From Nitrospiria bacterium (lineage in GTDB: Bacteria > Nitrospirota > CAKKRA01 > 9FT-COMBO-42-15): a stretch of DNA of 6,742 nucleotides. The translations under genes were made by a program, and so were the position numbers. The stretch spans positions 1 to 6,742 of the forward strand of contig CAKKST010000407.1 in assembly GCA_919903585.1 (NCBI GenBank), read 5' to 3'. Of the stretch, positions 1 through 5,859 are shown one piece after another. The notes under the pieces were generated by a model, which saw nothing but the letters and a program-made list of their open reading frames with translations, was not told the DNA's origin and ran no database searches. The number at the start of each line of letters is the position of its first letter. Position 1 is the first letter of the stretch.

Positions 1-15
1 CATAACCGAAAGAAA

Positions 16-294
16 CTACGGCAGAAGAAATTCTTTTTCTCGCCTGGGGATAACTTTTTCCGCTTGACAGGTGCCCTTTAAATGGGTGACCCCATTTCCC
101 CTTCTTGCTACACCATTTGGCCATTGTATATGAACAAGCTGGTTCTTTGCATCCCATGTATAGGTAACAGGTCCAACAGAAGTTTGCCTTTGTATCAGGT
201 TACCGTTATCATCATTGCTTAAAGGCTGGCCATTGTATGTCAACATCCTATTCTGTGCATCGTATGTCGCAGTAATTGGTATTTTTGTCCCACT
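16..294 (-). pseudogene. RHS/YD-repeat protein remnant
   Basis: The minus strand encodes a short piece of RHS/YD-repeat sequence. YDAQNRMLTYNG, DDNGNLIQRQ, YTWDAKNQL and IQWPNGV follow the usual pattern of these repeats. RHS proteins are large secreted or surface toxin-delivery and cell-contact proteins of well over 1000 residues. Here the similarity starts just after an in-frame stop at 295-297 (a second lies at 313-315) and ends near position 109. It is then replaced by unrelated codons that run to a stop at 16-18. An ATG at 246 could start a 76-residue ORF, but the repeat pattern extends upstream of it (codons TATYDAQNR), so that ATG is internal to the old gene. There is no convincing ribosome binding site. 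I read it as a decayed or recombined fragment with both ends missing. A small functional orphan tip is a less likely alternative. Confidence 0.7.
80..97. repeat. Perfect 7-bp inverted repeat at the RHS fragment's broken end
   Basis: AAATGGG (80-86) and CCCATTT (91-97) are exact reverse complements separated by TGAC. The palindrome lies about 12 bases beyond the last codon that looks like RHS (near 109), so it sits close to the point where homology is lost. It could be a trace of a mobile-element end or a recombination site. No complete terminal repeats, transposase or target duplication are visible, so the origin is unassigned. Confidence 0.35.
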
Positions 295-418
295 TCAATT
301 AGCCGTCAGTTTTCAGTAATAATCAGCGGTCAATTATATGAGCAGTGCATTAAATATTGATATTCATTGCATTATACGGTAGCAAAATGGCTCAAATATG
401 TCAAGATTCTACTTTCCC

Positions 419-446
419 TTGACAAAGGAGCAGGTAATGATAATAT
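419..446 (+). promoter_or_regulatory. Candidate sigma-70 promoter for the UbiB-GGDEF unit
   Basis: An exact TTGACA (-35, 419-424) is followed after 16 bases by TAATAT (-10, 441-446, four of six consensus matches). The expected start of transcription, about seven bases further on, falls at or next to the ATG at 453. If real, this promoter would give a leaderless or nearly leaderless message. The region from 297 to 452 otherwise holds no gene I can support. Confidence 0.4.
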
Positions 447-529
447 ATCCCAATGAGATATTATCTCCACCCGAGGCGGAGGATATTAAAGATCATCCTG
501 ATTGCTTTGCGGATATTCTTAAGCTATAA
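437..529 (+). other. Short overlapping ORF with a good ribosome binding site
   Basis: ATG at 437 follows AAAGGAG (424-430) at an ideal six-base spacing. It opens a 30-codon frame (starting MIIYPNEILS) that stops at 527-529, in a different frame from the UbiB gene that begins 16 bases downstream. The peptide resembles nothing I recognise. It may be a leader peptide that couples translation to the UbiB gene, whose internal ATG at 546 lies 16 bases after its stop. It may also be chance. UbiB-like hydrophobic/basic sequence is found in the 453 frame and not in this one, so this is not simply the missing start of UbiB. Confidence 0.25.
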
Positions 530-2072
530 GCTTATCAGGGTAAACATGCTATTTTCAGGGGATGAGCCCCTAAAAAAAGAATATAAAAGGCTGCATAAAA
601 AAAACGCTGAAATGCTCTTTAAGGCAGCAATTAATCTCAAGGGCCTTCTGATAAAGATTGGCCAGTTCATGAGCGCGAGGGTTGATTTCCTGCCGGATGA
701 ATATACAGATGCCCTCTCCAGACTACAGGATCAGGTGCCAGCCGCAGACTTCAGCCTTATAAAAAAGAGGCTTATTGAAGAGCTCGGTGACGAGCCGTCT
801 GCAATCTTCAAATCCTTTAATGAAAATCCTATTGCCGCTGCATCCCTTGGTCAGGTGCACGAGGCAATATTAAAAAGTGATGAAAGGGTTGCAGTTAAGA
901 TCCAATACCCCGGTATAGAGGATGTTGTTAAGGCGGATCTTATTGCGCTAAGATGGGTCGTAAGGTTTATAAGAAAACAGTTCAAGGACATAAACTTTGA
1001 TGTTCTGCTTGATGAGTTTTCAAGAATACTTACGGATGAATTGAATTATATCCATGAGGGAAGGAATGCAGAGATATTTTACAACAACTTTTCTGATGAT
1101 AAAAATATAATAATACCAAAGGTATACTGGGAATACACAACACTAAAAATACTCACACTCCAATTTGTGGATGGCGTGAAGATATCCAATATTGAGGAAC
1201 TGGAGTCAAGAAATTTTGACAAGAAAGAGATAGCAAAATTACTTATGAACTCCTACCTGACGCAATTCCTGATACACCGCTTCTTTCACGGAGATCCCCA
1301 TCCCGGCAATATATTTGTTCAGGAAGGTCCAAAGATTGTTTTTGTGGACTTCGGCCTTATGCAGAGGATGCCATCCCAGATGCGTGAGGGGCTCTTAAAA
1401 GCAGGCGTGGCAATAATAAACCGCGATACAGAAGGGATTGTACATGGTCTTATTGACCTCGGCTTCTTGCCGAGAAGGGGTGATATTCGCGGCATAGAGC
1501 GGGTTGTTAGTTATTTTATGGATAAATATCGTGATATTACACCGAGGGAGTTTAAAAATATTGATATCAATCTAATAAGCCAGGAGATCCATGACCTTAT
1601 ACAGGCCTATCCCTCTGTCCAGATACCAAATAACTTTATCCTCTTTTCAAGAACAATGGGGATACTCAACGGCCTCACCTCTAAACTTGACCCTGATTTG
1701 AATATAATTGAGATTGCAACCCCCTATACAAAAAGATTTGCCCATGAAGATAAGGGCTGGATAGAGAAGACAATCTCCAGAGGAAAGAAGGTCGGAACCG
1801 CTTTAATAAATATCCCTGAACAATTTGAAAATATATTAAGGCTTTCAAACAGGGGTGAGTTTCACATGTATATCACTGCTAATGAGATAAATAATCTCCT
1901 CGGCAGGATATATACTGTCTTAAACAGATTTACAATCCTCCTTTCTATCATTATCTTTATAGCAGCCTATAGCTATTTTCAAAATCAGGGAAGGTTCATG
2001 GAAGGGCTGTTATCAGGCGCAACCGCAGTAGCTTTTACTTTAATCCTTATCTGTTCTTTTCTCAGAAAATAA
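453..2072 (+). CDS. ubiB: UbiB/AarF (ABC1/ADCK) family kinase-like protein
   Basis: This 539-residue protein belongs to the atypical protein-kinase-like UbiB/AarF/COQ8 family, which supports quinone biosynthesis or membrane lipid homeostasis through a membrane-associated ATPase. Hallmarks in order: the KxGQ motif (K68-Q71, IKIGQFMSAR), the Ala-rich loop that replaces the Gly-rich loop (AAAS, 128-131), VAVK with the ATP-contacting lysine K149, ELNY (196-199), the catalytic loop HGDPHPGN (279-286) and the metal-binding VDFG (298-301). Two hydrophobic segments at the C-terminus (about 493-508 and 519-537) match the family's membrane anchor. Length is typical. The start at 453 lacks a properly spaced Shine-Dalgarno; the basic/hydrophobic N-terminus (residues 1-30) resembles family members, so I keep it. 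ATG at 546 is the alternative. Whether it serves ubiquinone, menaquinone or lipid metabolism cannot be told here, so the symbol is by family only. Confidence 0.93.
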   Translation: MRYYLHPRRRILKIILIALRIFLSYKLIRVNMLFSGDEPLKKEYKRLHKKNAEMLFKAAINLKGLLIKIGQFMSARVDFLPDEYTDALSRLQDQVPAADFSLIKKRLIEELGDEPSAIFKSFNENPIAAASLGQVHEAILKSDERVAVKIQYPGIEDVVKADLIALRWVVRFIRKQFKDINFDVLLDEFSRILTDELNYIHEGRNAEIFYNNFSDDKNIIIPKVYWEYTTLKILTLQFVDGVKISNIEELESRNFDKKEIAKLLMNSYLTQFLIHRFFHGDPHPGNIFVQEGPKIVFVDFGLMQRMPSQMREGLLKAGVAIINRDTEGIVHGLIDLGFLPRRGDIRGIERVVSYFMDKYRDITPREFKNIDINLISQEIHDLIQAYPSVQIPNNFILFSRTMGILNGLTSKLDPDLNIIEIATPYTKRFAHEDKGWIEKTISRGKKVGTALINIPEQFENILRLSNRGEFHMYITANEINNLLGRIYTVLNRFTILLSIIIFIAAYSYFQNQGRFMEGLLSGATAVAFTLILICSFLRK

Positions 2073-2094
2073 AAAAACCTTAAAATTCAAGGGC

Positions 2095-3279
2095 TTGGCC
2101 TTTCTTGACAAGATAAGACCCCTTAGATATACTTTAATTAAGGAAGCCATGATAAAGAGTTCAACTATTCATCTCGGTGTGGGCAATATAGAGCTCCAGA
2201 GGGGCGCCCATGCCTTATATCTGTTCAGAAAGCCGGTACATGCCGTTTCTAATCTCTCAGAGGTTATAAAGGCAGGGCTTGAAGATGATGAAAAGTGCCT
2301 TTATGCCGCATCGCCAAAGGTCATGAAAGAGGTCAAGAGCACGCTATATGACCTTGATGTTGACCTTGATGAGGCGCTCGGGAGCGGGCAGTTGGTGCTT
2401 TTGTCGGATAAGGATCCATTTTTGGAAAATGGTGTATTTTCCCCTGACCACCTTCTGAATTCAACAAAGGCCTTTGTGCAGATGGCCATTGATGAGGGAT
2501 GGAATGGCGCGAGGATGACCGCTGATATGGGCTGGCTTGCAAATAAGGTTGATAACGGCGATCTGATTTTTAAATATGAGCATCTCTCTGACAGGTATCT
2601 GTCTGACCCGGAGGTCCCTGTTGTTGCAATATGCCAGTACGATGTCAATCATCTGTCAGGCACAGAGGTGGTGGAGCTTCAACATTCACACCCGCTTGTA
2701 TTCATAGATGAGATTGCAATACAGAACCCCTATTATCTGACCCTTTTGAAACAGGCTAACCTTGATGCACTTACAAAGATACCAAACAGGCGGTATTTCT
2801 ACGAACAGCTTCCAAAAGAGATAAAACGTTCAAATAGATATAGAAGGCCAATCTCTCTCGTGATGCTGGATATTGACTACTTTAAGGTTATAAACGATAA
2901 ATACGGTCATCTGACAGGCGATGCTGTCCTTGCCCAGCTTGCACAGTTTATACAGCTTTCTGCCAGAAATACAGATATAGTAGCCCGCTATGGCGGAGAG
3001 GAGTTTGCAATAATACTTCCGGAGACAGATATCAGCACTGCAAAGAAATTTGCTGAAAGGCTGCGCAAGGCAGTGGAAAGGAAAAATTTTTCAGATGAGA
3101 ATGGAAATTCCTCTATCTCCTTTACAGTAAGTATGGGAATCGGCAACTATGAACCAAAGCCGCTCCTTGATATGAACACACCAATCAAAAATTTATCAGA
3201 CCAGTTAATAAAATCTGCCGATGACCTGTTATATCTTGCGAAGCAGGACGGCAGGAACAAGATCGTTGCTGCAAGATAA
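2095..3279 (+). CDS. MEDS-domain diguanylate cyclase (GGDEF)
   Basis: This is a 394-residue, apparently soluble two-domain signalling protein that should make cyclic di-GMP from two GTP. Residues about 20-215 fit the MEDS (methanogen/methylotroph DcmR sensory) domain: GLEDDEKCLYAA, GARMTADMGWL, CQYD and a closing HSHPLVF. Residues about 222-394 are a GGDEF domain with the metal-binding D259 in LDIDYFK, N267-D268, an intact GGEEF (300-304) and a product-inhibition I-site RxxD (R291-D294) five residues before it, so it is predicted to be active and feedback-inhibited. There is no EAL or HD-GYP domain and no transmembrane segment. The start is uncertain. TTG at 2095 has no clear ribosome binding site, while in-frame ATG at 2149 follows AAGGA (2140-2144) and would remove 18 residues. 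It lies 22 bases after the UbiB gene, so co-transcription is likely. The MEDS ligand is unknown. Confidence 0.92.
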   Translation: MAFLDKIRPLRYTLIKEAMIKSSTIHLGVGNIELQRGAHALYLFRKPVHAVSNLSEVIKAGLEDDEKCLYAASPKVMKEVKSTLYDLDVDLDEALGSGQLVLLSDKDPFLENGVFSPDHLLNSTKAFVQMAIDEGWNGARMTADMGWLANKVDNGDLIFKYEHLSDRYLSDPEVPVVAICQYDVNHLSGTEVVELQHSHPLVFIDEIAIQNPYYLTLLKQANLDALTKIPNRRYFYEQLPKEIKRSNRYRRPISLVMLDIDYFKVINDKYGHLTGDAVLAQLAQFIQLSARNTDIVARYGGEEFAIILPETDISTAKKFAERLRKAVERKNFSDENGNSSISFTVSMGIGNYEPKPLLDMNTPIKNLSDQLIKSADDLLYLAKQDGRNKIVAAR

Positions 3280-3294
3280 CCAAGCCGCTTCAGA

Positions 3295-4425
3295 TTAAAT
3301 AAACTCCAGAATGACCTCATTTAAAACAAGGGCGCCCCTGTTTGTTACTCTTAGATGATTGTTTATCAAATCAATCAGGCCTAAATTTATTAATCTGGCA
3401 ACCTTGCCTTTATATAATCCTGCAAAATTTATATTAAATCTCTGATTCAATTTATTAATATCAATCCCCTCCCCTTTGCGTAAGCCGAGCATTATTGCCT
3501 CTGCCCAGAGCTCTTTTCTTCCCAGCGCCTCTGAGCCGCTTACAGCCTCTCCACAGTCATTTATATTATCAATATACTTGTTAACATCTGATACATTCCA
3601 GTATCTTTTTCCATTTAGGTATGAATATGCGCTTGCCCCGAACCCAATATACTCTTCGTTATTCCAGTATATCTGATTATGCCTTGATTCATGGCCGGGC
3701 ATTGAGAAATTGGATATCTCGTATGGTATGTACCCTGCATTCTTTAACCCTGTATATGCATTATCATACATCCTTGCGTGTTCATCTTCCGGCAGTAGAA
3801 TTAATCTCTTTTCTCTGTGATACTTATCAAATAGAGTTCCCTTTTCAATACTAAGGGAATAGATCGATATATGCTCAGGGCTTAAGCCTATTGCCATATT
3901 CAGTGAATAATCCCAGTCCCTTTCCTTCTGATAGGGGATGCCATATATCAAATCAATACCAATATTTTTAAAGCCTGCACCTCTCGCACCCTCAAAGGCA
4001 GCTATACCCTCAGCAGAGTCATGCGCCCTTCCTAAAATGGTTAACTCATTATCCTTAAAGGATTGTATGCCTATGGTCAGTCTGTTCACCCCTAATTTTA
4101 TTAATTCAAGCAGATAATCCCTGATAACTGTCTTTGGATTTCCTTCTATGCTTATTTCAATATCATCCAAAAAATTAAAATTGTCCCTGCATCTATTCAG
4201 TATCTTACTTATATACCTGCTTTTAAGAATAGTCGGCGTGCCGCCTCCAAGATATATACTCTTTACCTGACACCCTGCAATTTCTCTGCCTCTATAATCA
4301 ATCTCCCTTGTGAGGGCATCAACATAGGGTTCTATCAGATCTTCATTATGCCTGACAGAAAAGAAACTGCAATAGCGGCACTTTGCAATACAAAAAGGTA
4401 TGTGTATATAAATGCCAGTCTCCAT
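3295..4425 (-). CDS. hemW: Radical SAM heme chaperone HemW
   Basis: This 376-residue cytoplasmic radical-SAM protein is close to the usual HemW length. The N-terminus carries CxxxCxxC (C12, C16, C19) for the SAM-bound 4Fe-4S cluster, followed by SFF. HemN, the oxygen-independent coproporphyrinogen oxidase, has a further cysteine two residues on, and that cysteine is absent here. GGGTP (60-64), EGNP (94-97), GIQSF (119-123), LGRAHDS (131-137) and DLIYGIP (158-164) are family signatures. HNQIYW (249-254) matches the HNxxYW motif linked to heme binding, and the end resembles the HemN_C wing domain. HemW is known to bind heme and help insert it into respiratory enzymes. It is often misannotated as HemN. 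The start ATG at 4425 is preceded by a modest purine-rich site (AGGACAGGGAAA). The gene converges on the diguanylate cyclase with a 15-base gap and is divergent from the 90-residue gene. Confidence 0.95.
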   Translation of the reverse strand: METGIYIHIPFCIAKCRYCSFFSVRHNEDLIEPYVDALTREIDYRGREIAGCQVKSIYLGGGTPTILKSRYISKILNRCRDNFNFLDDIEISIEGNPKTVIRDYLLELIKLGVNRLTIGIQSFKDNELTILGRAHDSAEGIAAFEGARGAGFKNIGIDLIYGIPYQKERDWDYSLNMAIGLSPEHISIYSLSIEKGTLFDKYHREKRLILLPEDEHARMYDNAYTGLKNAGYIPYEISNFSMPGHESRHNQIYWNNEEYIGFGASAYSYLNGKRYWNVSDVNKYIDNINDCGEAVSGSEALGRKELWAEAIMLGLRKGEGIDINKLNQRFNINFAGLYKGKVARLINLGLIDLINNHLRVTNRGALVLNEVILEFI

Positions 4426-4446
4426 TTTCCCTGTCCTATTTTTATC

Positions 4447-4475
4447 TTGACACCATGATGAATCTTAAATATAAT
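4447..4475 (+). promoter_or_regulatory. Exact-consensus sigma-70 promoter for the 90-residue gene
   Basis: TTGACA (4447-4452) and TATAAT (4470-4475) match the consensus in all twelve bases and are separated by the optimal 17 bases. Transcription would start near 4482, giving a leader of about 65 bases that contains the whole inverted repeat at 4502-4532. It faces away from hemW and toward the small gene at 4548. Confidence 0.8.
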
Positions 4476-4483
4476 TTTATCAC

Positions 4484-4492
4484 ATTATAGCA
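4484..4492 (-). promoter_or_regulatory. Extended -10 promoter element for hemW
   Basis: On the minus strand 4492-4484 reads TGCTATAAT, an extended -10 (TGn) joined to a perfect TATAAT. No good -35 is found: at 17-base spacing the hexamer is TAAGAC, and it lies inside the inverted repeat at 4502-4532. An extended -10 can work without a strong -35. Transcription would begin near 4477, giving hemW a leader of about 50 bases. Confidence 0.5.
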
Positions 4493-4501
4493 GTAAAACA
4501 T

Positions 4502-4532
4502 AATAAGTCTTATAGGACATATAAGACTTATT
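4502..4532 (+). promoter_or_regulatory. Perfect 13-bp inverted repeat: operator or leader hairpin
   Basis: AATAAGTCTTATA (4502-4514) and TATAAGACTTATT (4520-4532) are exact reverse complements around the five-base loop GGACA. The right arm ends one base before the ribosome binding site GGAGGGAG (4533-4540). In RNA it would form a 13-bp hairpin standing directly against that site. In DNA it is a symmetric binding site lying downstream of the plus-strand promoter and across the -35 position of the hemW promoter. It has no U-run, so a rho-independent terminator is unlikely. Confidence 0.7.
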
Positions 4533-4547
4533 GGAGGGAGAATTCAT

Positions 4548-4820
4548 ATGGACTCAAAAGAAAACGAAAGGATCAAAGAACTAATAACCGGTCTTGCCAA
4601 TGCCATAAATTCAGTATTTTCAGAAAGCAAGGAAATCAGGGAGGCGCTCAAGGTTATAGAGGAAGAAGGTTATCATGTTGATCTTGTCCTCGCCTCGGTT
4701 ACAAGGGTCTTAAAGGGAGGGCAGCAGGAAGCCCAAGATAGCGATATAAAATATGAATTCAATAACTTTGACAAATCCTTCCTAAAGGCAGTCAAGATCA
4801 AGCTTGATTCAGAACAATAA
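4548..4820 (+). CDS. Unrecognised 90-residue protein
   Basis: I do not recognise a family. The start is well supported: ATG at 4548 follows GGAGGGAG (4533-4540), and an exact-consensus promoter and a perfect inverted repeat lie upstream. The protein is charged, with no signal peptide, membrane segment or cysteine. Residues about 5-55 look helical and amphipathic (NERIKELITGLANAINSVF, then REALKVIEEEGYHVDLVLAS). A Gly/Gln-rich turn (KGGQQEAQ, 56-63) leads to a second, more basic stretch ending in LDSEQ. Such a layout would suit a small adaptor, DNA-associated or protein-interaction protein, but nothing in the sequence proves this. The gene is isolated between divergent hemW and the convergent GNAT, so the neighbours give no firm role. 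Codon use looks like that of the flanking genes. Confidence 0.85.
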   Translation: MDSKENERIKELITGLANAINSVFSESKEIREALKVIEEEGYHVDLVLASVTRVLKGGQQEAQDSDIKYEFNNFDKSFLKAVKIKLDSEQ

Positions 4821-4823
4821 TCT

Positions 4824-4850
4824 AAAGGAAGCAGAAAATGCTCAGCCTTT
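4824..4850. terminator. Weak bidirectional stem-loop between convergent genes
   Basis: AAAGG (4824-4828) can pair with CCTTT (4846-4850), and AGCA (4830-4833) with TGCT (4839-4842), around the loop GAAAA, with a small internal bulge. It overlaps the last codon of the GNAT gene and lies just after the 90-residue gene. There is no long U-run on either strand, so termination is plausible but weakly supported. Confidence 0.25.
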
Positions 4851-5312
4851 AAACCTGCCTTTTAATTTATAATGCATTGCAATCTCATTACAATCCGGAA
4901 ACTTTGGACAATTAACACACCCAGTCCATACCTTGTGCGGCAATTTTTTCTTGTCAATCTTACTAAAACCAAACCCTTTAAAGAACCCGGGCTTATATGT
5001 AAGTATAAAGATCGTATTTATCCCGAGGTCAGCAGCCTCTTTAAATATCTCTTTAACAAGACTGCTGCCAATGCCCTTTCTTATATAACCCTCTCTTACA
5101 GCAAGAGACCTTATCTCACCTAACCCATCCCACCCAATATGAAGTGCGCATACACCAAGTATCTTCTTACGCTCCCCTTCAAATACCAAAAAGTCCCTGA
5201 TATTTTCATATATGTCATTCAGTGAACGATAGAGCATCAGGTCTTTGTCTGAATAATATTTAATCAGTTCATGTATATGCCTTGCATCAGTAATCTTTGC
5301 CTTTCTGATCAT
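4842..5312 (-). CDS. Short NAGS-like GNAT N-acetyltransferase
   Basis: This 156-residue single-domain GNAT should transfer acetyl from acetyl-CoA to an amine. The N-terminus (IRKAKITDARHIHELI), GEIRSLAV (65-72) with the pyrophosphate loop RKGIGSSLV (78-86), LTYKPGFFKGFGF (104-116) and the ending LPHKVWTGC follow the short N-acetylglutamate-synthase-like (ArgA-type) group, in which the separate amino-acid-kinase domain of classical ArgA is absent. The likely acceptor is glutamate, the first step of arginine synthesis, but this is inferred. A CxxCx5C cluster (C132, C135, C141) near the C-terminus is notable and could bind a metal. The ATG overlaps the korC stop in an ATGA, so translation is probably coupled to korC. 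It is the last gene of the korB-korC operon. Confidence 0.85.
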   Translation of the reverse strand: MIRKAKITDARHIHELIKYYSDKDLMLYRSLNDIYENIRDFLVFEGERKKILGVCALHIGWDGLGEIRSLAVREGYIRKGIGSSLVKEIFKEAADLGINTIFILTYKPGFFKGFGFSKIDKKKLPHKVWTGCVNCPKFPDCNEIAMHYKLKGRFKG

Positions 5313-5845
5313 TTTACTGCTGCAGCCCCTCTTTTTAATGCCTCCTGATTTATTTTTAAGAGATTCTGCCTTTTGGCAGGAAGTATCTCTGTTAAGGCAT
5401 TAAATATGCTTTCTATCCTTACAATGCCTGTCTTGTTAACAAAAGCCCCAAGCATAACCATATTAACCACCTTGCTGTCGCCCAATTCCTCTGCAATCTC
5501 ATTTGCAGACACATAAAGCATATCTATATCATTCCTCTTATATGGCTCCTTTACAAGGGATGAATTGATAATTGCCATGCCATGACTTTTTAATGCTGGC
5601 CCAAACTTATCCATTGAAGCCTTATTTAATACAATTATTGATGAGGGATTCTTAATAACAGGCGAGGCGATTTCATCTGAGGAGATGATTACAGTGCAGT
5701 TTGAGGTGCCGCCCCTCATTTCAATGCCATAAGAAGGAAACATTGTTACATGCCTGCCTTCAATCATCCCTGCGTAGGCAAGTATCCTGCCTGCTAATAA
5801 TACACCCTGTCCGCCAAAACCAGCTATAATTATATCCTGATACAA
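5309..5845 (-). CDS. korC: 2-oxoacid:ferredoxin oxidoreductase, gamma subunit
   Basis: This 178-residue protein has the gamma-subunit signature of pyruvate/2-oxoacid ferredoxin oxidoreductases (POR_N-associated 'catalytic domain of pyruvate ferredoxin oxidoreductase' family). GFGGQGVLLAG (9-19) opens the protein and SYGIEMRGGTSNC (38-50) follows. The complex oxidatively decarboxylates a 2-oxoacid to its acyl-CoA while reducing ferredoxin, or runs in reverse for carbon fixation. The start is a TTG at 5845 with GGGG (5854-5857) eight bases upstream; GFGGQG nine residues in is where family members place it. It lies 14 bases after korB and overlaps the GNAT by four bases. Substrate (2-oxoglutarate or branched-chain 2-oxoacid) is not decided by the sequence, so the symbol is provisional. 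Confidence 0.9.
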   Translation of the reverse strand: MYQDIIIAGFGGQGVLLAGRILAYAGMIEGRHVTMFPSYGIEMRGGTSNCTVIISSDEIASPVIKNPSSIIVLNKASMDKFGPALKSHGMAIINSSLVKEPYKRNDIDMLYVSANEIAEELGDSKVVNMVMLGAFVNKTGIVRIESIFNALTEILPAKRQNLLKINQEALKRGAAAVK

Positions 5846-5859
5846 AATTAAAACCCCTT

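Noticed and set aside
2301..2652. Minus-strand open frames inside the MEDS-GGDEF gene
   Set aside because: They lie entirely opposite strongly conserved MEDS-domain codons, lack ribosome binding sites and resemble no protein; they are by-products of the real frame.
3232..3278. TATCTTGC/GCAAGATA inverted repeat at the end of the diguanylate cyclase gene, considered as a terminator
   Set aside because: The arms are only 8 bp with a 31-base loop inside coding sequence and no U-run follows, so chance is the simpler reading.
3476..3854. Plus-strand open frames opposite hemW
   Set aside because: hemW is intact with all family motifs across this stretch, and the opposite frames have no recognisable sequence.
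3295..4425. Annotation as HemN, oxygen-independent coproporphyrinogen III oxidase
   Set aside because: The N-terminal cluster motif is CxxxCxxC followed by SFF without HemN's additional cysteine, and the HNxxYW heme motif is present, which favours HemW.
4502..4532. Rho-independent terminator
   Set aside because: The stem is A+T-rich and is followed by a purine-rich ribosome binding site, not by a run of T.
4872..5123. Plus-strand open frame opposite the GNAT
   Set aside because: It is antisense to conserved GNAT motifs and shows no start signal.
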